Origin: Jejuia sp043557195 | GTDB lineage: Bacteria > Bacteroidota > Bacteroidia > Flavobacteriales > Flavobacteriaceae | Assembly (NCBI GenBank): GCA_043557195.1 | Contig: CP121314.1 | Coordinates: forward strand, 930,001-994,000 | DNA: 64,000 nucleotides | Direction of reading: 5' to 3' | In this document: positions 52,711 through 62,200 of the stretch, one piece after another | How positions within the stretch are numbered: position 1 is the stretch's first letter | How the letters are laid out: every line of letters begins with the position of its first letter | Made by a program: the position numbers and the translations under genes | The notes under the pieces: model-generated | Told to the model about the DNA's origin: nothing | Seen by the model: only the letters and a program-made list of their open reading frames with translations | Databases searched by the model: none

Positions 52711-54573
52711 TTGAATTATTTAACAGTTGAAAACATATCTAAATCTTATGGAGAACTCACACTTTTTGAAAATGTTTCATTTAGTGTCCATAAAGATCAA
52801 AAAATAGCATTTATAGCCAAAAATGGTACTGGAAAAACATCCATTTTAAATATTTTGTCTGGCGACGATGTTGCAGATTCTGGTAATATTATCTATAGGA
52901 AAAATATTAAGGTTTCGTTTTTATCGCAAGATCCCAAGTTTGATAAATCGTTAACTGTTGAAGATACCATTCTAGCAAGTGACAACCCGATATTAAAGAT
53001 TATTTCAAACTACGAAAAAGCAATTTTAAATCCTGAGGACACGGAGAATTACCAGTCAGCGTTTGAAGCTATGGATCGTCATGAGGCATGGGATTTTGAA
53101 ACACTTTACAAACAAATTCTCTTCAAATTAAAGCTTGAAAATTTAGAACAAAAAGTAAGTACACTTTCTGGAGGACAGAAAAAGCGTTTAGCCCTCGCAA
53201 ATGCTTTAATTAATAAACCCGACTTATTGATTTTAGATGAACCCACGAATCATTTGGATTTAGAGATGATTGAATGGTTAGAAGAATTTTTTGCTAAAGA
53301 AAACATCACACTTTTTATGGTAACGCACGACCGTTACTTTTTAGAACGTGTTTGCAACGAAATAATAGAGCTCGATAATGGAGAGCTTTATAATTATAAG
53401 GGAAACTATTCCTATTACCTCGAAAAGAAACACGAAAGACGAGAACGTGAAGAAGCCGAAGCAGGAAAGACCAAACAACTGTTTAAAAAAGAACTGGAAT
53501 GGATGCGAAGACAGCCCAAAGCCCGCACCACTAAATCTAAATCTAGAATTGATGATTTTTTTGAAATAAAACATAAAGCGCATCAAAGAAGAAAAGAGCA
53601 CCAAATTCAGCTAGAATTGAATATGGAACGCCTTGGCAGTAAAATCATGGAGTTTCATAAAGTATCAAAAGCATTTAAAGACAAGGTAATTTTAAACAGT
53701 TTTGATTACACATTTAAAAAAGGAGAGCGGGTAGGTATTATTGGAAAAAACGGCACTGGTAAAACTACATTTTTAAATATTTTAACCCAAACCGATAAAC
53801 CAGATTCTGGAAAAGTTGTAAAAGGAGATACCGTAAAGTTTGGCTACTACACCCAGAGCGGTATCACCATAAAACCTGAGCAAAAAGTCATTGATGTTAT
53901 TCGAGAATTTGGTGATTTTATTCCGTTGAAAAAAGGACGACAAATTAGTGCGCAACAATTATTAGAACGTTTTTTATTCAGTAGAAAAAAGCAATATGAT
54001 TTTGTTGAGAAATTAAGTGGAGGAGAACGAAAACGCCTGTACCTGTGTACTGTTTTAATTCAAAACCCTAATTTTTTAATTTTAGATGAACCTACAAACG
54101 ATCTCGATATTGTTACCCTAAATGTATTAGAAAGTTTCCTTTTAGATTTCCCTGGTTGCATCATTGTGGTGTCTCACGACCGTTATTTTATGGATAAAAT
54201 TGTAGACCACCTGTTTGTATTTAAAGGTGATGGTGTTATTGAGGATTTTCCTGGAAACTATAGTGACTATAGAATTTATGAAGACAGTCAGCCGACAGAA
54301 ACAAAAAACTTAGAAGATAAAAAGGAAAAACAATCTTGGAAACAAAATGAAGCCTCCAAACTCACTTTTAACGAAGAAAAAGAGCTACGAAATATTGAAA
54401 GTAAACTTAATGCCCTGGCTTTTGATAAAAAAGAATTGGAAGATAAATTCAACAATCCAGAGTTAACACAGGAAGAAATTAATGAGCTTTCTAAGCAATT
54501 ACAAGGTATTATAGAAACCATTGAATCTAAAGAAGAACGATGGTTTGAACTTTCGGCGAAATTAGAGAGCTAA
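52711..54573 (+). CDS. ABC-F family ATPase (Uup-like)
   Basis: 620 residues from a TTG (MNYLTVENISKSYGE), the family's normal N-terminus. Two ATPase cassettes: Walker A AFIAKNGTGKTSILNIL and GIIGKNGTGKTTFLNIL, signatures LSGGQKKRLALANAL and LSGGERKRLYLC, Walker B LLILDEPTNHLDLEMIE and FLILDEPTNDLDIVTL. No membrane domain; the linker (about 240-310) is basic and helical, and the C-terminus (about 545-620) is a coiled coil as in Uup. ABC-F proteins act on ribosomes or DNA and not in transport. The methyltransferase gene follows after 6 bp. Confidence 0.93.
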   Translation: MNYLTVENISKSYGELTLFENVSFSVHKDQKIAFIAKNGTGKTSILNILSGDDVADSGNIIYRKNIKVSFLSQDPKFDKSLTVEDTILASDNPILKIISNYEKAILNPEDTENYQSAFEAMDRHEAWDFETLYKQILFKLKLENLEQKVSTLSGGQKKRLALANALINKPDLLILDEPTNHLDLEMIEWLEEFFAKENITLFMVTHDRYFLERVCNEIIELDNGELYNYKGNYSYYLEKKHERREREEAEAGKTKQLFKKELEWMRRQPKARTTKSKSRIDDFFEIKHKAHQRRKEHQIQLELNMERLGSKIMEFHKVSKAFKDKVILNSFDYTFKKGERVGIIGKNGTGKTTFLNILTQTDKPDSGKVVKGDTVKFGYYTQSGITIKPEQKVIDVIREFGDFIPLKKGRQISAQQLLERFLFSRKKQYDFVEKLSGGERKRLYLCTVLIQNPNFLILDEPTNDLDIVTLNVLESFLLDFPGCIIVVSHDRYFMDKIVDHLFVFKGDGVIEDFPGNYSDYRIYEDSQPTETKNLEDKKEKQSWKQNEASKLTFNEEKELRNIESKLNALAFDKKELEDKFNNPELTQEEINELSKQLQGIIETIESKEERWFELSAKLES

Positions 54574-54579
54574 ATTATT

Positions 54580-55353
54580 ATGCTTTATCAAATCAAGCAA
54601 TACATAAAATTCATCATAAAATCCTCTAATCAACATGGTGTACATTCTCCGTTTGTTTATGATTTGGTCACAAAATGTTTTTATGATAAAACTAAATATC
54701 CCAATTACTATAATATTAAAGACTTTAGAAAACGTTTAAAACGGGTAAACGATAAGGTTGAAGTTACAGATTTTGGAGCTGGAAGTACAAAACTAAAATC
54801 AAAATCCAGAGCTATTTGTGACATTGTCAAGCACGTTTCTATTTCAAAGAAAAATGCTAAGCTTTTATTTAGAGTTGCAAATTACTTTAAACCCAATTCA
54901 ATTTTAGAACTTGGCACATCCTTAGGTTTAGCAACACAAGCTCTAGCTTTAGGAAATCCTAAATCAGAAATAATAACAATTGAGGGATGTCCAAAGATTT
55001 CAAAATATACCAAAGCTCAATTTGAACTTCAAAAACTAAATAACATAAAAGTAGAAATAGGAGGTTTTTCAGAAGTGATACCAAAACTTGATATCTCAAA
55101 ATTTGATTTAGTTTTTTTTGATGGTAATCACAAAAAAGAAGCAACGCTAGAATATTTTGAGATGTTATTACCTAGAGCGAATAACGATTCAGTATTTATA
55201 TTTGACGACATCTACTGGTCTCAAGGTATGACAGATGCTTGGGAAACGATTAAACAGCATTCAAAAGTAACTGTAACCATAGACACCTTCTACTGGGGCA
55301 TAGTTTTCTTTAGAAAAGAGCAAGCAAAGGAACACTTTACGATTAGAGTATAG
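54580..55353 (+). CDS. O-methyltransferase-like class I SAM enzyme
   Basis: 257 residues. SILELGTSLGLATQALAL at about 107-124 is motif I, IITIEGCPKISKYTKAQFE motif II, DLVFFDGNHKKEATLEYFE motif III-like and FIFDDIYWSQGMTDAW holds the acidic metal-binding residues of catechol-type O-methyltransferases. The N-terminal 90 residues are basic. Its substrate is unknown. It probably shares a transcript with the ABC-F gene and its stop abuts the end of the convergent OmpA gene. Confidence 0.85.
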   Translation: MLYQIKQYIKFIIKSSNQHGVHSPFVYDLVTKCFYDKTKYPNYYNIKDFRKRLKRVNDKVEVTDFGAGSTKLKSKSRAICDIVKHVSISKKNAKLLFRVANYFKPNSILELGTSLGLATQALALGNPKSEIITIEGCPKISKYTKAQFELQKLNNIKVEIGGFSEVIPKLDISKFDLVFFDGNHKKEATLEYFEMLLPRANNDSVFIFDDIYWSQGMTDAWETIKQHSKVTVTIDTFYWGIVFFRKEQAKEHFTIRV

Positions 55354-57330
55354 TTAATCTATTAAATTAATCTCAACCCTTCTATTTCGAGATCTTCCGT
55401 ATCGTGTTTTATTACTAAAAATTGGTTTACTTTCTCCATAACCTACCGTTAAAAGCCTACCTGCATCTATGCCGTTTTTAACTAAAAAGTCTTTTACAGC
55501 GTTTGCTCTAGCTTCAGACAACTCTCTGTTTAACTCATCGCCACCTGTGCTGTCTGTATGTCCTTCTATTGTAAAACCAGAACTTGGATATTCTTTTAGA
55601 ATCTCTGCAATCTCACTTAAAACCGAATTAGATTCTTCTTTTATCATCGCCGTACCAGAATCAAACAAAATAGTTCTTGCAAATGCATTCAAGGTTTTTT
55701 GAACCTCTTCAGTAACTTCTTCCTCTGGACAACCTTTATTTGGTATTGTACCAGCCTCTTCTATACAATTGTCATCTTTATCAAGTACACCATCACCATC
55801 GGTATCTTTCCAAGGACATCCTTTATTTTCTAGAGGTCCTGCCTCTTCAGGACAAACATCTTCATTATCTAAAATACCATCTTCGTCTTTATCTCCCCAT
55901 GGGCAACCATTATTTTCTTCTGGTCCAAATTCTTCAGGACAATCATCCTCTTTATCAACAATACCATCTTCATCTTTATCTTTTGGTGTAGTTTTATAAA
56001 ACGGAATTTTTAATCCAGCATAAACATCTGCTTGTTGGTTATCATCACTAGCAAAGGCAGAAATTACAGACCCTGAACCAACATATAAGGGTCCTGCTCT
56101 TAGGCCAGCTCCAAGTCTTAATCCATTTCTTTCTACTAGACTAAAAGGCAAATAAAAACTGAACCATTTACTTTGATATCGAGGTGTTAACGATACTGTG
56201 TTTATAATACGATTTGCAGTTACCCTACTTTTAGACATTAGGGATAGGTCAGTGTTCAAATTTAAAAACAGTTTTGAATTCAAATTCCAATCTAAATTTA
56301 CATGAAGTGCAGATGGCAAATCTATTTTATACCCAGTACCGGCCTCTCCTCTAGTATAAAAATCATTTAGAAAATCACCTATACTTTCAGCATTTCTATA
56401 ATCTTCCTCACTTACGTTGGTACTATTAATATTATAAACTTCTCGAATTCCATTTTTGTAGTTGATGAATCCAATATCGGTAACACTTACCCCAATTCTT
56501 AACTTATAATCGTTTACACCTTCACCTGAAAAACTATTAGGATTCCAATCATACGTTACACCAAAATCAAACCCAAATCCACTTGAATTGCCAGGTGATT
56601 TATAGTCATAACCATCACCATCAAATTCTTCAAAACGCGCAATATTTAATGTTCCAGAAGAAGAAATACTTCCTGTTGTTTGCCCTCCTCCTAAATCAGT
56701 ACCATCATAATCATATGCTAAGGTTACATCTTTTCCAAACGCATATGCACTACCCAAACCTTTTAAATATTTTATTGAAAATCCACCTTTTAATTTGTTG
56801 CGCTCGTTATTTAAAATAGTTCTGGCATAAGTTACACCAAATTCTGCCCATGCATGCCCTACACCGTTAAAAGCTTCTTCATTAATATTATAATCTTTGG
56901 TAGTATCATCATCAATAGACGCCATAGTGGCGCCATCAATGTCATTGGCATTAATAAAAAGACGTCCTCTTGTAAAAATTGCAAGCGTACTATTTGCATT
57001 AAGGTTAAACATGAATGATGGCCCTAAAACATCAATATTTCCTGCGCCTCTGTTATCATCTCTAGGCGATTTTGTCGACTCTAAATCAAAACTATAGCCG
57101 TCTTTAAATGTATCAAACAAATTCACTCCAAAATAGTCGTTACTTCCAAAAGCGCTCAATCCAGCTAGGTTTATATCCAACTTGTATGGAGAATCGGTAA
57201 TATTCGAAGGGTTTATGGTAATTGCGTTTACACCGCTGTAATTATCAGAATTGAAACCTAAATATGATTGCGCTTGTAGAAAAACAGAAGCTCCTAATAG
57301 CCAGAAGATTAATAAAGTAGTTTTCTTCAT
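55354..57330 (-). CDS. OmpA-family outer-membrane protein with TSP3 repeats
   Basis: 658 residues. Signal peptide to about 21 (LLIFWLLGASVFLQA), then a roughly 420-residue beta-rich N-terminal part of DUF5723 type (YLGFNSDNYSGVNAITINPS). Three thrombospondin type 3 calcium repeats follow at about 450-540 (DKDEDGIVDKEDDCPEE, DKDEDGILDNEDVCPEE, DTDGDGVLDKDDNCIEE). The C-terminal OmpA domain (about 550-655) has TIEGHTDSTGGDELNRELSE and RSRNRRVEI for peptidoglycan binding. It links outer membrane and cell wall. The stop lies next to that of the convergent methyltransferase gene. Confidence 0.93.
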   Translation of the reverse strand: MKKTTLLIFWLLGASVFLQAQSYLGFNSDNYSGVNAITINPSNITDSPYKLDINLAGLSAFGSNDYFGVNLFDTFKDGYSFDLESTKSPRDDNRGAGNIDVLGPSFMFNLNANSTLAIFTRGRLFINANDIDGATMASIDDDTTKDYNINEEAFNGVGHAWAEFGVTYARTILNNERNKLKGGFSIKYLKGLGSAYAFGKDVTLAYDYDGTDLGGGQTTGSISSSGTLNIARFEEFDGDGYDYKSPGNSSGFGFDFGVTYDWNPNSFSGEGVNDYKLRIGVSVTDIGFINYKNGIREVYNINSTNVSEEDYRNAESIGDFLNDFYTRGEAGTGYKIDLPSALHVNLDWNLNSKLFLNLNTDLSLMSKSRVTANRIINTVSLTPRYQSKWFSFYLPFSLVERNGLRLGAGLRAGPLYVGSGSVISAFASDDNQQADVYAGLKIPFYKTTPKDKDEDGIVDKEDDCPEEFGPEENNGCPWGDKDEDGILDNEDVCPEEAGPLENKGCPWKDTDGDGVLDKDDNCIEEAGTIPNKGCPEEEVTEEVQKTLNAFARTILFDSGTAMIKEESNSVLSEIAEILKEYPSSGFTIEGHTDSTGGDELNRELSEARANAVKDFLVKNGIDAGRLLTVGYGESKPIFSNKTRYGRSRNRRVEINLID

Positions 57331-57403
57331 GAAGTTTGGTGTTTAAGTCTTAACAAATGTAGATTTTTTCTACTTAAAACACTTTATTTTCTTAACTTTA
57401 ATC

Positions 57404-57526
57404 ATGCTATTATTATTAATTATTGGTTTTGTTATCATTACAGTTTTTATTGGTAACCCCTTAAAACAAGGACGCTCCTTTGAAGATGGATTTGATAAAA
57501 AGAAAAATAGAAACAGATTTAAATGA
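57404..57526 (+). CDS. Small single-pass membrane protein 1
   Basis: 40 residues: a hydrophobic helix (MLLLLIIGFVIITVFIG) followed by a basic tail ending KKKNRNRFK. Its TGA overlaps the ATG of the next small ORF (ATGA), which supports real translation. No homologue is recognised. The tail could face the cytoplasm under the positive-inside rule. Confidence 0.5.
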   Translation: MLLLLIIGFVIITVFIGNPLKQGRSFEDGFDKKKNRNRFK

Positions 57527-57654
57527 AAACCATTCTTATTCTTTTAGGCATTTTTCTTTTGATGAAAATCATGTCGAATAGACTTAGCAAAAGGCGAGAA
57601 AAGAAGCATAGAGATAAAATGTTTAAAAGAAACTGCATGAAGAAAGAAGAGTGA
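57523..57654 (+). CDS. Small single-pass membrane protein 2
   Basis: 43 residues: helix TILILLGIFLLMKIM then a strongly basic tail (RLSKRREKKHRDKMFKR). It starts in a 4-bp overlap with the ORF before it, an arrangement seen for coupled genes. No homologue is recognised. Confidence 0.5.
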   Translation: MKTILILLGIFLLMKIMSNRLSKRREKKHRDKMFKRNCMKKEE

Positions 57655-57723
57655 TTACATTATTTAATGTATTGCTACCTCTAAAAGACAGTTATTGTGT
57701 TAGTGCTTTCGCTAGATTTCCCT

Positions 57724-57731
57724 TAAATTTG
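57724..57731 (+). promoter_or_regulatory. Candidate -7 box before small membrane ORF 3
   Basis: TAAATTTG fits TAnnTTTG and lies 5 bp before the ATG at 57737. The spacing leaves almost no leader, so the gene would be nearly leaderless, and the nearest upstream TTG is too far. Support is weak. Confidence 0.3.
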
Positions 57732-57736
57732 AAAAT

Positions 57737-57865
57737 ATGTTTATAAACTGGACTACAATAGCTATTATCATTGGTTTTGTATTCGTATTGGTTAATAACA
57801 GAAAGTTCAGAACTATTTTAAAAAAAGAATTAGAAAAGAAAGATGAAATAAGGGAGGATAAATAA
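57737..57865 (+). CDS. Small single-pass membrane protein 3
   Basis: 42 residues: helix TTIAIIIGFVFVLV followed by a basic and then mixed-charge tail (NNRKFRTILKKELEKKDEIR). It has the same build as the two small ORFs before it, with a different sequence. It lies 65 bp before the adenosyltransferase gene. No homologue is recognised. Confidence 0.45.
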   Translation: MFINWTTIAIIIGFVFVLVNNRKFRTILKKELEKKDEIREDK

Positions 57866-57930
57866 TTCAATGAATGGAAACAGATTCATTCCGAATTACA
57901 TGTGTCCTCTAAAACAATGTTTACTATCAC

Positions 57931-58503
57931 ATGAAAATTTACACAAAAACAGGAGATAAGGGCACTACAGCCCTATTTGGTGGCACACGCGTACCAAAAC
58001 ATCACATAAGAATTGATAGCTACGGAACGGTTGATGAGCTAAACTCTCACTTGGGTTTAATTCGCGACCAAGATATCGATAATCATTACCAAAAATTGAT
58101 AATGACTATACAGGATAAACTTTTTACTGTTGGAGCAATTTTAGCAACTGACCCAGAAAAAGCTATTCTGAAAAATGGAAAAGAACGTTTGAACATTGAA
58201 AAAATAAAAGCTGCTGATATTGAACTACTAGAGCAGGAAATGGACACTATGAATGATGCCTTACCACCTATGACGCATTTTGTATTACCTGGTGGCCACC
58301 AAACGGTGTCATTCTGTCATATAGCGCGTTGTGTTTGTAGGCGTGCAGAACGATTAGCTTCGGCGTTGAATGATCTTGAGCCTTTTGAAGATAATGCTTT
58401 AAAGTACCTTAACCGCCTTTCTGACTACCTTTTTGTATTGGCACGAAAGTTGTCACACGATTTACAAGCAAATGAAATTAAATGGATTCCTGAAAAGACG
58501 TAA
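57931..58503 (+). CDS. Cob(I)yrinic acid a,c-diamide adenosyltransferase, PduO type
   Basis: 190 residues. KIYTKTGDKGTTALFGGTRV is the ATP-binding N-terminus of PduO-type adenosyltransferases; SYGTVDELNSHLGL, THFVLPGGHQTVSFCHIARC and CRRAERLASAL complete the five-helix bundle. It transfers adenosyl from ATP to cob(I)alamin to make adenosylcobalamin. No cobalamin-dependent enzyme is in the window. It is probably transcribed alone or with the small ORFs upstream. Confidence 0.94.
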   Translation: MKIYTKTGDKGTTALFGGTRVPKHHIRIDSYGTVDELNSHLGLIRDQDIDNHYQKLIMTIQDKLFTVGAILATDPEKAILKNGKERLNIEKIKAADIELLEQEMDTMNDALPPMTHFVLPGGHQTVSFCHIARCVCRRAERLASALNDLEPFEDNALKYLNRLSDYLFVLARKLSHDLQANEIKWIPEKT

Positions 58504-58553
58504 AACGACTTTAATTAATCCAAATTTTACAGCAAAACGACGTAATTAACTTC

Positions 58554-58640
58554 GCGTTAGGGATTGCAGTGGTAGCTTTTGGCGAGGCGCGCATCGAGCC
58601 AAAACTTTTAACGGAAAGTCCGACCCTTGTGGTAACGCCC
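58554..58640 (+). repeat. Dispersed structured repeat, copy C
   Basis: Starts GCGTTAGGGATTG and ends GAAAGTCCGACCCTTGTGG then TAACGCCC. The outer arms GCGTTA and TAACGC are perfectly complementary. The variable middle has its own stem TTTTGGC/GCCAAAA. It lies in the 311-bp spacer after the adenosyltransferase gene; 58641-58763 is AT-rich with nothing that could be supported. Confidence 0.78.
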
Positions 58641-58763
58641 AAATTAATTACTTAAAAAGCTGTTATGTTGCGTTATTATTAACAATGCGGAAATAATTTC
58701 ATGATGTTTAGAGTACAAAGAGATACGTTCTTTTAATTAATGATTAAATATTTTACTTTTTTC

Positions 58764-58793
58764 TTGTGTGTTTAAACTAAAAAATTATTTTTG
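58764..58793 (+). promoter_or_regulatory. Promoter of the DUF2795 gene
   Basis: TTG at 58764-58766, exactly 19 nt, then TATTTTTG at 58786-58793: a full match to the Bacteroidota primary-sigma pattern TTG-N19-TAnnTTTG. The ATG follows 21 nt later. Confidence 0.75.
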
Positions 58794-58814
58794 CAAAAAA
58801 TTAAACATTAAGAA

Positions 58815-59036
58815 ATGTATTGGACTTTAGAATTAGCATCGTATTTAAGTGATGCGCCATGGCCAGCCACAAAGGACGAATTGATAGATTATGCTATTAG
58901 AACGGGAGCACCTTTGGAAGTTGTAGAAAACTTACAGTCGATTGAAGATGAGGGAGACTCATACGATTCGATTGAGGAAATATGGTCTGATTATCCAACC
59001 GACGAGGATTACCTCTGGAATGAAGACGAATATTAA
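58815..59036 (+). CDS. DUF2795 domain protein
   Basis: 73 residues, very acidic. YLSDAPWPATKDELIDYAIR and the Gly-Ala-Pro followed by EVVENLQSIED match the helical DUF2795 fold; the tail is a run of Asp, Glu, Tyr and Trp (YPTDEDYLWNEDEY). Its function is unknown. The gene has its own full promoter and a terminator and is therefore an independent unit just before secA. Small conserved proteins of this type are common at this place in Flavobacteria. Confidence 0.85.
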   Translation: MYWTLELASYLSDAPWPATKDELIDYAIRTGAPLEVVENLQSIEDEGDSYDSIEEIWSDYPTDEDYLWNEDEY

Positions 59037-59058
59037 ATACAAAGCATAAAGAATAGTT

Positions 59059-59083
59059 AAAAAGTCTCGATTTGAGGCTTTTT
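59059..59083 (+). terminator. Rho-independent terminator after the DUF2795 gene
   Basis: AAAAAGTCTC (59059-59068), loop GATTT, GAGGCTTTTT (59074-59083), followed by more T residues to 59087. One T-G wobble in the stem. It lies 23 bp after the stop codon. Confidence 0.85.
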
Positions 59084-59120
59084 TTTTGTCCATTTCGGCT
59101 CGAAAAAGTAGAACAAAATG

Positions 59121-59128
59121 TATCTTTG
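59121..59128 (+). promoter_or_regulatory. Candidate -7 box of secA
   Basis: TATCTTTG fits TAnnTTTG, 75 nt before the secA ATG. No TTG occurs at the expected spacing. A small 5-bp hairpin (CTAGG/CCTAG, 59167-59181) is in the leader. Confidence 0.5.
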
Positions 59129-59203
59129 AAAGTCGCTTTTAAAGGCGCACATATAAATGATAACACCTAGGGTTTTCCTAGTTAAAATATAAAAACATAC
59201 AGT

Positions 59204-62200
59204 ATGGGATTTTTAGATTCGGTATTAAAAGTATTTGTTGGAGACAAATCGAAACAAGACGTTAAGGCCATTTCGCCTTTAGTTAATGAAATTAACTCAT
59301 TTGAAAGCGCACTTGAAGCTTTATCTCATGATGAGTTAAGAGGAAAAACGGCTGAGTTTAAAGCAAAAATTGCTGAAGCAAGAAAAACTATTGACGATGA
59401 AATTTCTAGTCTTTTAGCAGAAGCTGAAACTACCGAAGATATTGATGTTCGTGAGGATATCTATGAAAAAATTGACAAGCTTAAAGATGATGCTTACGAA
59501 ATCACAGAGGGTGTTTTGAATGACATTCTTCCTGAAGCCTTTGCGGTTGTTAAGGAAACTGCAAAACGTTTTGTAAACAATACTGAAATTACGGTTAAAG
59601 CGAATGAGTTTGACAGAACCTTGTCTGGTGAAAAAACGTATGTAACTCTTGATGGCGATAATGCTACTTGGGCTAACTCTTGGGATGCTGCTGGAAAACC
59701 GATTACTTGGGACATGGTACATTACGATGTTCAGTTAATTGGTGGTATTGCGTTGCACCAAGGTAAAATTGCCGAAATGCAAACTGGTGAGGGTAAAACG
59801 CTTGTTGCTACATTACCAGTATATCTAAATGCCCTAGCAGGTAAAGGTGTGCATTTGGTAACTGTTAACGACTATTTAGCAAAACGTGATAGCGCGTGGA
59901 TGGCGCCTATTTTTGAATTCCATGGAATGAGTGTGGATTGTATTGATTACCACCAGCCTAACTCTGCTGCACGTAGAAAAGCTTATAATGCTGACATTAC
60001 ATACGGTACAAATAACGAATTTGGTTTCGATTATTTGCGTGATAATATGTCTCACACTATGGAAGATTTAGTACAACGTCCGCACCACTATGCCATTGTG
60101 GATGAGGTAGATTCCGTTTTGGTAGATGATGCGCGTACACCTTTAATTATTTCTGGCTCAATTCCAAAAGGAGATCGTCATGAATTTAATGAGTTAAAAC
60201 CAAAAGTTGATGATATTGTAAGTGTTCAACGTAAATACTTAACAGGGGTTTTAGCCGAAGCTAAGAAATTAATTAAAGAAGGTGACACTAAAGAAGGTGG
60301 TTTTCAATTACTGCGGGTATATCGTGGTATTCCGAAAAACAAAGCCTTAATTAAATTTCTATCTGAAGAAGGTGTGAAGCAATTATTGCAGAAAACCGAA
60401 AACTTTTACATGCAAGACAATAACCGCGAAATGCCAAAGGTAGATGCGGAATTGTACTATGTAATTGAAGAAAAGAACAATCAGATTGAGTTAACAGATA
60501 AAGGAATTGAATACATTTCTGGTAAAGACGATCCTGATTTCTTTGTACTTCCTGAAATAGGAATTGAAGTTGCTAAAATTGAGGAACAACAACTAGAAAA
60601 GGAAAAAGAAGCTGAACTTAAAGAAGAGTTATTTAAAGAGTTTGGTGTAAAGTCTGAACGTATTCATACATTAAATCAATTATTAAAAGCCTATGCCCTA
60701 TTTGAAAAAGACACGCAATATGTGGTGATGGACAATAAGGTAATGATTGTAGACGAACAAACGGGTCGTATTATGGATGGCCGTCGTTATTCTGACGGGT
60801 TGCACCAAGCGATTGAAGCTAAAGAAAATGTAAAGATTGAAGATGCTACACAAACTTTTGCCACGGTTACACTTCAAAATTACTTTAGAATGTACCGCAA
60901 ACTCTCTGGTATGACGGGTACTGCGGTAACAGAAGCTGGAGAATTCTGGGAAATTTACAAATTAGATGTTGTAGAAATTCCAACAAACAGACCTATTGCT
61001 CGTGATGACAGAGAAGATTTAGTATATAAAACCAAACGTGAAAAATACAACGCTGTTATTGATGAAGTTACCAAATTATCGCAAGCTGGTCGTCCTGTAT
61101 TGATTGGTACAACTTCGGTTGAAATATCAGAGTTATTAGGAAAAATGTTGAGTATTCGTAAAATACCGCACAATGTATTAAATGCGAAACAACATAAAAA
61201 AGAGGCTGAAATTGTAGATCAAGCAGGTAAATCTGGGCAGGTTACGATAGCTACAAATATGGCTGGTCGTGGTACCGATATTAAGTTAAGTGATGAAGTG
61301 AAAGCTGCTGGCGGTTTGGCTATTGTTGGTACAGAACGTCATGATTCACGTCGTGTAGATAGACAATTACGTGGTCGTGCTGGTCGTCAAGGTGATGTAG
61401 GTAGTTCTCAATTTTATGTATCGCTTGAAGATAACTTAATGCGTTTATTTGGTAGTGAACGTATCGCAAAAATGATGGATAAAATGGGCCTTAAAGAAGG
61501 CGAAGTTATTCAACATTCCATGATTTCTAAATCTATAGAGCGTGCACAGAAAAAGGTTGAAGAAAACCAATTTGGAGTTCGTAAGCGCTTATTAGAATAT
61601 GATGACGTTATGAACGCACAACGTGAGGTAGTTTACAAACGTCGCTATAACGCACTAAACGGTGAACGACTTCGTGTAGATTTAGCAAACATGATTTTTG
61701 ACACTTCTGAAGGTATTGCTGAAACTAATAAAGCTGCTAATGATTACAAGAATTTCGAATTTGAATTGATTCGTTATTTTTCAATGAGTTCACATATTTC
61801 TGAGGAAGAATTTGGCAAACTATCAGCGCAAGAGATTACATCTCAAATCTATAAAGCCGCATTTGAAAATTATAGAGAAAAGATGGAGCGTAATGCTGAA
61901 ATTGCATTCCCTGTAATTAAAAATGTGTATGAAAATCAAGGTGATAAATTTAAGCGTATTGTAGTACCGTTTACTGATGGTGTTAAAAGTTTAAATGTAG
62001 TTACAGATTTGCAAAAGGCTTATGAAACTAATGGTAAACAGTTAATCACCGATTTTGAAAAAAATATTACACTTGCCATTATTGATGATGCTTGGAAAAC
62101 CCATTTACGTAAAATGGACGAGTTAAAACAATCAGTACAGTTGGCTGTTCATGAGCAAAAAGATCCTTTATTAATCTATAAGTTTGAAGCTTTTGAATTG

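Noticed and set aside
56583..56819. His-rich plus-strand ORF inside the OmpA gene
   Set aside because: It is the antisense shadow of Asp/Gly/Tyr-rich coding sequence; the same holds for the His/Leu-rich ORF at 55740-55991 opposite the TSP3 repeats.
59167..59181. Hairpin CTAGG/CCTAG in the secA leader as a regulatory switch
   Set aside because: A 5-bp stem is expected by chance in this length, and there is no sign of an upstream arrest peptide such as SecM.
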